Shown: piece after piece, positions 7,555-12,431 of the stretch | Position numbering within the stretch: position 1 is the first letter of the stretch | How the letters are laid out: every line of letters begins with the position of its first letter | Origin: CAZUPF01 sp964622035 | Lineage (GTDB): Bacteria; Patescibacteriota; WWE3; JAUXAW01; JAYEID01 | Length of the DNA: 20,135 nucleotides | Assembly: GCA_964622035.1 (NCBI GenBank) | Contig: CAZUPF010000011.1 | Span: 1-20,135, forward strand | Direction of reading: 5' to 3' | Position numbers and translations under genes: made by a program | Notes under the pieces: generated by a model | Told to the model about the DNA's origin: nothing | Database searches by the model: none | What the model saw: only the letters and a program-made list of their open reading frames with translations

Positions 7555-7776
7555 TCCTTAAAAAGAAAGGCACCTCGTGATGCCACCTTGTTTCTCCCAG
7601 AACCTTACGGTTCGGGACTCAGGCGTACTCCACGCTTCAGATTTGCTCAACGCAAGCTCTGGCGATATACGCTGCCGCGTGATAACGGACGGCTTCCGGA
7701 GACGGCTACTTTCTTGCGAGTTCACCGCTCGGCTCCAGGGCCCATTCTCCCTTTCATAGCCTTTAATTGAATTGTA
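7504..7776 (-). ncRNA. T-box riboswitch leader, Trp-type
   Basis: The antiterminator is complete. CAAGG (7590-7586), a seven-base bulge TGGCATC (7585-7579) and ACGAGG (7578-7573) pair with CCTCGT (7552-7547) and CCTTG (7546-7542). The competing terminator is AACCTCGTCC/GGACGAGGTT with T6. TGGC in the bulge would pair with a tRNA ending GCCA, which matches the G discriminator of the adjacent tRNA-Trp. Further T-box marks are CCGTTATC upstream and a stem III hairpin at 7596-7616. Stem I appears very short: GGCT (7761-7758) with AGCC (7734-7731) and GGG with CCC, leaving TGG (7737-7735), the Trp codon, in an internal loop. That specifier assignment is tentative; the T-box call is firm. Confidence 0.85.
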
Positions 7777-7782
7777 CTGTGA

Positions 7783-7811
7783 ATTAAAGCATAGCAGCGC
7801 GGTTTTGTCAA
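7783..7811 (-). promoter_or_regulatory. promoter of the Trp T-box unit
   Basis: TTGACA (7811-7806), 17-base spacer and TTTAAT (7788-7783) on the minus strand. The predicted start near 7776 gives a T-box leader of about 270 bases before tRNA-Trp. Confidence 0.75.
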
Positions 7812-7817
7812 ACTGAG

Positions 7818-7848
7818 AGGCAGCGCTGGGTTAATCCCGGCGCTGCCT
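7818..7848 (-). terminator. hairpin after the His T-box unit
   Basis: AGGCAGCGC pairs with GCGCTGCCT, with inner GGG/CCC. It follows the incomplete gene on the minus strand and overlaps the stop of the 25-codon frame. There is no strong T tract after it, so termination would be weak; it lies just upstream of the Trp T-box promoter. Confidence 0.45.
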
Positions 7849-7908
7849 GTGTGTGGGTTCTCTGTGAGGTCCCATGCCGCCGAAGCAGCGGTGCAGCGGC
7901 TCATACAC
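7831..7908 (-). CDS. possible 25-residue peptide
   Basis: A GTG at 7908-7906 follows AAAAGGAGAG at good spacing and opens a frame ending TAA at 7833-7831. The ribosome binding site lies directly after the stop codon of the incomplete gene, so coupled translation is possible. The peptide is rich in His and Arg with one Cys. A second frame from the ATG at 7904 would run 60 codons into the next promoter and leader. No homology can be judged at this length. Confidence 0.25.
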   Translation of the reverse strand: MYEPLHRCFGGMGPHREPTHRQRRD

Positions 7909-7922
7909 TGCTCTCTCCTTTT

Positions 7923-8707
7923 CTAGTTGAGTTCCATCTCTTCCAGCTCCTCACTTCTTATCCAGGGGTAGATGGCGGGTACCGCCCGTGATCCGGTGCA
8001 GCGCAGCATTGTAGTGCGCAGAAGCCACCGACCGGGGCCGCCCTCGGTTTGGAGCAGAACCCCCGGTCCCAGATCTTTCAGAAGATGCCCCTGATTACCG
8101 TAGCAGCGGAGCTTGAGGTCGGTCATCTCGCAGATGACTTTCTCAGGGAAATTTAACGGGTCGCCGTAGCGGCCTTCCCGATAGCGACTCCGTATGAACT
8201 CCAGCTCGGAAGCTAGATCCTCGGATGGTAGGCTGGGCTGTCGTTTATCGGGGCCGACCCCGAGAGCGCTGAGGCTGAAGACGGTGCAGCGTCGGCCGAA
8301 ATCCTTTTTAACTCGTGCCTCAAAGCTGTCTGCGTACCGCACCCTCCTTCGGGCAAAAACTTCCCTGTCAATCGTGATCCCTTCAAGATAGGGAAGTTTG
8401 AAGATCTCAAAGTCCGCATCGCCGATCAGGAAGCAGAGCTCCGTCGGGACCCCCAGCTGCCTTAGTTTCTCCTGTAGCTCGAGAATCTTCGGGACCCTCG
8501 GTTGAAGGAGGTCGTCGCGCTCAGCAGTTACCGGCATATATTCCTCTGGCCGAGGTCCGCTGAGGGCGGTGTATTTTGACTTCTGACAGACGAATACAAA
8601 AAAGCGCACCACCCCCTTCTGGGTTACTAGTTTCTCGATCGTCTTCCTCAGGAACCCGTCGTCCGGGTTACTGGGTAGCCGGTCACAGTTTTTGAGTACC
8701 TCTAAGA
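7923..8707 (-). CDS. unknown protein downstream of the His T-box, 5' end lost in the gap
   Basis: About 261 codons are visible before the stop TAG at 7925-7923; the start lies in or beyond the run of N. I do not recognise the family. Features include KSKYTALSGPRP, a segment KLRQLGVPTELCFLIGDADFE, and near the C-terminus Y-x3-G-x7-P followed by a hydrophobic strand (GVLL). The last two align in order and spacing with the 275-residue protein at 6549-7376 (RLTALEIP...VFLADIDPE and Y-x3-G-x7-P-NIIL), so I infer a shared family. It lies downstream of a His-type T-box, but the gap length is unknown and another gene such as hisS could lie between. A continuous frame drawn through the N from the terminator would be an artefact. 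Confidence 0.7.
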
Positions 8708-8807
8708 NNNNNNNNNNNNNNNNNNNNNNNNNNNNNNNNNNNNNNNNNNNNNNNNNNNNNNNNNNNNNNNNNNNNNNNNNNNNNNNNNNNNNNNNNNNNN
8801 NNNNNNN
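8708..8807. other. assembly gap (100 N)
   Basis: Exactly 100 undetermined bases, the usual placeholder for a gap of unknown length. It starts immediately after the T-box hairpin at 8811-8861, a structure that could have broken the assembly. The start of the downstream gene, and possibly further genes, are missing here. Confidence 0.95.
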
Positions 8808-8810
8808 AAA

Positions 8811-8861
8811 GACCCCCATTCTCTAACGGTATCCGGAGATACCTATCAGAGAACGGGGGTC
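8811..8861 (-). terminator. second hairpin of the His T-box leader
   Basis: A 14-base-pair stem (GACCCCCATTCTCT with AGAGAACGGGGGTC, one wobble) encloses an inner GGTATC/GATACC helix. On the minus strand TTT and then the N gap follow, so the rest of any T tract is lost. Confidence 0.65.
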
Positions 8862-8865
8862 TAAT

Positions 8866-8887
8866 AAAAAAGGACCGCCCGCGGTCC
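8866..8887 (-). terminator. terminator overlapping the His T-box motif
   Basis: On the minus strand GGACCG and CGGTCC pair around CGGG and are followed by TTTTTT. The 5' arm contains the ACCGCG end of the T-box motif, so this stem competes with the antiterminator. Confidence 0.7.
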
Positions 8888-9141
8888 CATCCCTGTTCCG
8901 GTAAGTTATGAACTTACCGGCGCTCGGTCCTGGCTCCGCGCGTGCGACACCAGGTGCTCTATTTTACGGCTGAGCTTCCGTCCTCGATTTTGTCGAGGCG
9001 GCGCCGTTCCGACGTGTCGGAACGCAAGAAGGTGTGTTCACGAAGGTGGTTGATGAAGGCTCGCACTATCCCTTCTCGCTGGAACCAACCAAGCTTCCCT
9101 ACTGTTCCTCCCTTAGCGCTTTAGGATATTCAATTGGCGAA

Positions 9142-9170
9142 ATTATACCGTTCCCCTGCGGGTTTGTCAA
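9142..9170 (-). promoter_or_regulatory. promoter of the His T-box unit
   Basis: Perfect consensus on the minus strand: TTGACA (9170-9165), 17-base spacer, TATAAT (9147-9142). The -35 box sits inside an inverted repeat, CCTGCGG/CCGCAGG (9155-9179). Confidence 0.85.
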
Positions 9171-9179
9171 ATCCGCAGG
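9155..9179. repeat. inverted repeat over the -35 box of the His T-box promoter
   Basis: CCTGCGG (9155-9161) and CCGCAGG (9173-9179) flank the -35 element symmetrically. It could be an operator for a dimeric repressor or the end-hairpin of the upstream 155-residue gene; the sequence does not decide. Confidence 0.5.
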
Positions 9180-9219
9180 CGGCTCTGCCCTTCACCAGCG
9201 CTTTAATTCGTATGACATG

Positions 9220-9687
9220 CTAGGGTTGAGGGAGGAAGCTCTTGAGGGAGATGAGCGTTATTTCTTGCTCCTCAATCCAGGCAGCGGTAAGCTCGAGGCG
9301 TCGTTGGTTCTTTTTGAATGACCAGACTCCTCCTCCTTCAAGTTGATAGATCTCCGTTTTTTCCCATCCCGAGTCCGTCATTTTTTGGAAGTAGAAGCTG
9401 AGAACCTCTTCGGTCCCCCAGTTCGTGTCGAGGTTAACTTGGAGAAACGTTTTGGTCTCGGTTGCGCCCCGGATAGTTGCCGGTTCGAAGAGGGGGATAT
9501 CCTCGGGGAACTTTTCCGGGATTTGTGAGCGCAGCCCAAAAACCTCTCCTTGCTGATTCCCTGTTTCGGTGGTGGCTAGTTCGGGCGGCGAGTTTCTGTT
9601 CCAGATAACGAGACCGCTGAGGATGAAAAGGCCTGAGGTACCGACCATGATTGCTAGCTTAGTCTTAGGGGATAGGTGGAGGTTCAT
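9220..9687 (-). CDS. membrane-anchored hypothetical protein
   Basis: The 155-residue product has a short basic N-terminus, one membrane segment at about residues 12-31 (IMVGTSGLFILSGLVIW) and a predicted extracytoplasmic domain of about 115 residues. That domain contains DLTN-like and tryptophan-rich stretches (NWGTEEVLSFYFQKM, DSGWEKTE). The pattern, a small domain with a W-x-x-E motif after a single anchor, is common among uncharacterised surface proteins. I chose the ATG at 9687 rather than a start 12 codons upstream because a strong promoter ends 7 bases before it, which makes the longer start untranscribed and the mRNA leaderless. No function can be assigned. Confidence 0.7.
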   Translation of the reverse strand: MNLHLSPKTKLAIMVGTSGLFILSGLVIWNRNSPPELATTETGNQQGEVFGLRSQIPEKFPEDIPLFEPATIRGATETKTFLQVNLDTNWGTEEVLSFYFQKMTDSGWEKTEIYQLEGGGVWSFKKNQRRLELTAAWIEEQEITLISLKSFLPQP

Positions 9688-9694
9688 CCTTTTC

Positions 9695-9723
9695 AGTGTA
9701 GAGAGTGGCCGGGCCTGTGTCAA
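9695..9723 (-). promoter_or_regulatory. promoter of the membrane-anchored protein
   Basis: TTGACA (9723-9718), 17-base spacer and TACACT (9700-9695) on the minus strand. The ATG at 9687 begins 7 bases after the -10 box, giving an essentially leaderless message. Confidence 0.75.
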
Positions 9724-9733
9724 CGAGTTTGGT

Positions 9734-9762
9734 TTGCTGGGAGCGGTTTGATGGGGTATAAT
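9734..9762 (+). promoter_or_regulatory. tRNA-Glu promoter
   Basis: TTGCTG (9734-9739), 17-base spacer and a consensus TATAAT (9757-9762), about 20 bases before the tRNA 5' end. Confidence 0.8.
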
Positions 9763-9782
9763 TGTGCTTGGCGTTTCGGCAC

Positions 9783-9858
9783 GCCCCCATCGTCTAGCGG
9801 TTTAGGACACCAGGTTCTCAACCTGGAAATCGGGGTTCAATTCCCCGTGGGGGTACCA
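9783..9858 (+). tRNA. tRNA-Glu (anticodon CTC)
   Basis: A 76-base tRNA with encoded CCA. The acceptor stem is GCCCCCA/TGGGGGT, the anticodon stem-loop CCAGG-TTCTCAA-CCTGG, the T stem CGGGG/CCCCG and the discriminator A. The D-arm TCGTCTAGCGG is typical of tRNA-Glu. Anticodon CTC reads GAG only, so a second tRNA-Glu should exist elsewhere. A T5 stretch follows the CCA. Confidence 0.95.
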
Positions 9859-9864
9859 CCGTTT

Positions 9865-9893
9865 TTGACTCGTGGTCTACGGTGTGATAGAAT
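9865..9893 (+). promoter_or_regulatory. promoter upstream of the greA pair
   Basis: TTGACT (9865-9870), 17-base spacer and TAGAAT (9888-9893). Transcription would start near 9900, about 150 bases before the first GreA gene, or at the ATG of a 48-codon upstream frame at 9899. Confidence 0.7.
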
Positions 9894-9898
9894 CGCCA

Positions 9899-10045
9899 AT
9901 GTTTGGTTTAACTCATGATGCCCTGGTAGAGAATAGGGAAACTGGACTTATCTTCTTTTTCTTTTGGAGTGATTTATTTAGAGGCGCAGTTGCGCCGAGT
10001 TTTCTAAACTGCCTAGTGAATAAGCGGGGAGGTTGCAGGTGGTAG
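9899..10045 (+). CDS. possible 48-residue leader peptide before greA
   Basis: An ATG 5 bases after the TAGAAT box opens a 48-codon frame ending TAG at 10043-10045, 6 bases before the GreA start at 10052. Leaderless starts at this distance recur in the window, so translation is plausible, and its end could couple to greA. The predicted product begins MFGLTHDALVENRETG and contains a run of aromatic residues. A GGCGC/GCGCC hairpin lies inside it. The frame may also be a chance opening in an untranslated leader. Confidence 0.3.
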   Translation: MFGLTHDALVENRETGLIFFFFWSDLFRGAVAPSFLNCLVNKRGGCRW

Positions 10046-10051
10046 TTTACA

Positions 10052-10531
10052 ATGATTACAGGTCCCAACGTCATTACCAGTGCCGGGTATAAGCGGCTGA
10101 AAGATGAATATGAAGCGCTTACCGGTCCCGAGAGGAAGGTGCTAGTAGAGCGGATAAGGGCCGCGCGTGAGCAGGGCGACTTGTCCGAAAATGCGGCTTA
10201 CACCTCTGCTAAAGAGGACCAAGCTTTTGCTGAGCGCCGTATTTTGGAATTACGGAACCTGTTGCAGTCGGTTGAGGTGGTGGAGCACCCGGGGCAGTGT
10301 GCGCGGGTGGGGGTTGGCTGCCAGGTAAAAGTAACTATTGAGGCGGGCCGGGGCGGGGCGGAAGAGCAGGAGTTTCAGATTGTCGGTGTTTCGGAGGCGG
10401 ATCCGGCACAATGGCGAATATCTCACAACTCGCCCTTGGGTAAGGCCTTACTGGGTGGGGAGGTGGGTGATGCCGTGAAGCTCGACACTGCGGTTGGTAC
10501 GGTGGTGTATACGATAGCGGAGATCGATTAA
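10052..10531 (+). CDS. greA: transcription elongation factor GreA
   Basis: The 159-residue protein has the full GreA layout. An N-terminal antiparallel coiled coil (about residues 1-78) inserts into the RNA polymerase secondary channel; a C-terminal FKBP-like domain follows. The coiled-coil tip QGDLSENAAY carries D43 and E46, the acidic pair that stimulates cleavage of backtracked RNA. The C-terminal part has the SPLGKALLGGEVGD motif of the family. The ATG at 10052 has AGGTGG upstream. A second, divergent GreA gene starts 2 bases after its stop, so the two are translated from one message. The promoter at 9865 lies about 150 bases upstream. Confidence 0.93.
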   Translation: MITGPNVITSAGYKRLKDEYEALTGPERKVLVERIRAAREQGDLSENAAYTSAKEDQAFAERRILELRNLLQSVEVVEHPGQCARVGVGCQVKVTIEAGRGGAEEQEFQIVGVSEADPAQWRISHNSPLGKALLGGEVGDAVKLDTAVGTVVYTIAEID

Positions 10532-10533
10532 TT

Positions 10534-11001
10534 ATGATTAATGAAAAAGAATACCATTTGACCGTAGAAGGTCTTTCCGAGATCAAGGGCCAGCTCCAAG
10601 GGCTTAAGGAGGAGGCTCTCCCTTTGCTTAGGGATCGGCTTCGGCAGGCTCAGGCGGAGGAGGCGGATCCGGTGGAGAACGCTGTTTATGGTGAGGTGTT
10701 GCGGGAGAAGGAGCACACCGAGCAGCGCATCGCTGAGCTGGAGAACATCGTGCGCAATCACAAGCTGATCAAGAAGGGGCCGAAGGGGGCGGTGAGTCTG
10801 GGCTCGACGGTGGTTGTGGAGGTTGAGGGGCGAAAGGATACATTTGTAATTGTTGGGTCCTTAGAGGCCGACCCCATTTCCGGGAAGATCTCTGATGAAT
10901 CGCCGGTGGGTCGGGCACTTATGGGAGGTAAGCCGGGGACGGTGATTGAGGTTACCGGATCGATTGTTAGGGCTACCTACAAGATTTTGACCATCGGGTA
11001 A
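10534..11001 (+). CDS. divergent second GreA-family protein
   Basis: A 155-residue paralog of the preceding GreA with the same coiled coil plus FKBP-like plan. The C-terminal domain ends with SPVGRALMGGKPGT. The tip motif is changed from GDLSENAEY to ADPVENAVY, but the acidic residues remain (D45 and E48), so RNA-cleavage stimulation may persist. The coiled coil is rich in Glu and Gln. The start lies 2 bases after the upstream stop codon, indicating translational coupling and probably matched expression. It may act as an alternative secondary-channel factor (as Gfh1, Rnk or TraR do in other bacteria); which one cannot be told from sequence. Confidence 0.85.
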   Translation: MINEKEYHLTVEGLSEIKGQLQGLKEEALPLLRDRLRQAQAEEADPVENAVYGEVLREKEHTEQRIAELENIVRNHKLIKKGPKGAVSLGSTVVVEVEGRKDTFVIVGSLEADPISGKISDESPVGRALMGGKPGTVIEVTGSIVRATYKILTIG

Positions 11002-11025
11002 TTGTTTTTCCGTCTGGAGTTTTTT

Positions 11026-12393
11026 ATGGCTAAGTATCATAAGGATTTCGCAACCGATACAGCGCGTCTTTCGTCTAGTGAGCAGCAGGTTCTGGCCAAG
11101 TTAGTAGAGGCCTCCAAGCTCATCGGCCCCCTATTTGCTCTGCAGGAGAATGACGAGTTTCCCGGTGCCAATTTCTACCCCCACGACGCCACTCCGGAGG
11201 AGATAGCAGCGGCAGCGGAGAAGAATCCCCGGATTCTGGATCCCTACACGGTGGTGGAGAGGGGTCGTGGTGGCAAGCTCGTTGCCATCCCCTTCCATAA
11301 GAAGTATCGGGAGCACATGGCGCCAATCTCCCGTCTTTTGAAAGAGGCAGCAGCGCTTTCCGAGAACCCCAGGTTTTCTGAGTTTCTGGCGGCGCGGGCG
11401 AAGTCGTTTCTTAATGATAGTTGGGATAAGAGCGAGACACTGTGGTTGGGGGTTGGAGACAGCGTTCTGGATGTGTTAATTGGCCCGGCCGAGCCCTACC
11501 TGGATGGTCTTTTTTCGGTTAAGTGCGCTTTTCAAGCCAATGTTCGGATAGCTAGTGACGACTCGACTTTTAATCCGCAGGATTATATAAATGTTGTTCG
11601 CTGTCTGCACGCCTCCTCACCGATGCTCTCAGCGGGGAACGGATCAGACCACCAAGTTCGCGTTCGTGTTGATGATGTGGTTTGCCTCTCCGGGCGGAAC
11701 GCGAAACTACCCCCTCGGGGGGCGAACTATCCGAATGATCCGCAGAGGGTGGCGGAGCTGGGAACGAAGATTATTATTTACACGACCGATATCAAGCTCC
11801 GTGACGAGGGGACGCTTATACCGGTGTTCGAACGGGTTTTTTCTGAGGATTTTAGGGCTAACTACTCGAGGGGAGGTCTCCTCTCGGCGGCAGTGCGGCT
11901 GACGATGTTGCATGAGATTACTGAAGCAGTGGTCAAATATCCGGACACGGTTAGCCGACTTAAGGAGATGTATCTGCCGGTTAAGGAGCTTCACGCTAGT
12001 ATTGCCGGAATCAAGAGCTGTACCTTTCATGTTTTGAAGGGGGTCCTGGTCCAGAAAGACTACGAGGAGATTTTACTTGTTCTGCTGTGCCGTACTTTTA
12101 GTGATTGGCTGATCAAGGATAGGGCTGGTCAGACACTCATGCATTATCTTAAAGGGTACGTGGTGGCCTTCAACTTCTTTAGGGAGCATGGTGCTTTGGT
12201 GGTGGAGGATGGCGCGATCAAGCTTGATTTCGATAAGCTGTTTGTCGGTGTTGATGGTCTGTCGAGCGTATTGACTCATCTGATGTCTTTCGGTAGCCAC
12301 GATGAGGCGCAGCGCTTTTTTGACCAGTACGGATCGTTTGATATTTTTGAGGAGTTTGGTTCTCGGCTTCAGGGTATTGACACTAACCTCTAG
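11026..12393 (+). CDS. M49 (dipeptidyl-peptidase III)-like protein with incomplete zinc motif
   Basis: The 455-residue product matches the layout of M49-like peptidases: the segment IGPAEPYLDGLFSVKCAFQA near 145-165, a PNDPQRV segment, an H-E motif, and a C-terminal region FNFFREHGAL ... LDFDKLF. The zinc site is altered. The expected HExxGH is HEITEA (H296, E297), with Ala in place of the second His. The second half-motif, normally E-E-x-x-A-D/E, reads KELHAS with E321 kept. H323 lies two residues after E321 and might substitute. The protein is therefore either an inactive relative or uses different ligands. The start is the ATG at 11026 with GGAG 7 bases upstream; a TTG at 11002 is an inferior alternative. 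It follows the second GreA gene by 24 bases and is probably in the same operon. No signal peptide, so cytoplasmic. Confidence 0.8.
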   Translation: MAKYHKDFATDTARLSSSEQQVLAKLVEASKLIGPLFALQENDEFPGANFYPHDATPEEIAAAAEKNPRILDPYTVVERGRGGKLVAIPFHKKYREHMAPISRLLKEAAALSENPRFSEFLAARAKSFLNDSWDKSETLWLGVGDSVLDVLIGPAEPYLDGLFSVKCAFQANVRIASDDSTFNPQDYINVVRCLHASSPMLSAGNGSDHQVRVRVDDVVCLSGRNAKLPPRGANYPNDPQRVAELGTKIIIYTTDIKLRDEGTLIPVFERVFSEDFRANYSRGGLLSAAVRLTMLHEITEAVVKYPDTVSRLKEMYLPVKELHASIAGIKSCTFHVLKGVLVQKDYEEILLVLLCRTFSDWLIKDRAGQTLMHYLKGYVVAFNFFREHGALVVEDGAIKLDFDKLFVGVDGLSSVLTHLMSFGSHDEAQRFFDQYGSFDIFEEFGSRLQGIDTNL

Positions 12394-12396
12394 ACA

Positions 12397-12425
12397 TTGT
12401 CCCCTTTTTTCTTCGGTGCTATACT
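12397..12425 (+). promoter_or_regulatory. lysS promoter
   Basis: TTGTCC (12397-12402), 17-base spacer and TATACT (12420-12425). The lysS ATG at 12432 begins 6 bases later and there is no ribosome binding site, indicating a leaderless transcript. Confidence 0.7.
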
Positions 12426-12431
12426 GAGACC

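Larger units (their letters stand above)
8808..9135 (-). ncRNA. T-box riboswitch leader, His-type
   Basis: The leader shows the classic long stem I. It begins AAGGGAGGAACAGTAGGG, contains the distal AGCGAG ... ATAGTGCGAG region (9080-9059) and returns with TGAACACACC. In the specifier loop, CAC (9036-9034) followed by A is the best codon candidate, that is histidine. A perfect stem III (CCGGTAAGTT/AACTTACCGG, 8898-8920) directly precedes the T-box motif AGGGATGGGACCGCG (8894-8880), which has one extra A relative to the consensus. TGGG (8889-8886) would pair with a tRNA ending CCCA, meaning a C discriminator, the rare base characteristic of tRNA-His. Codon and discriminator agree. Two hairpins with T tracts follow. 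The regulated gene starts in the N gap. Confidence 0.85.

Noticed and set aside
7534..7770. Plus-strand frames of 60-78 codons
   Set aside because: They run antisense through the Trp T-box leader, whose structure explains the sequence.
7923..8819. A continuous frame from the hairpin at 8819 through the N run into the downstream gene
   Set aside because: The joint is created only by undetermined bases; the visible start lies inside a terminator hairpin and the gap length is arbitrary.
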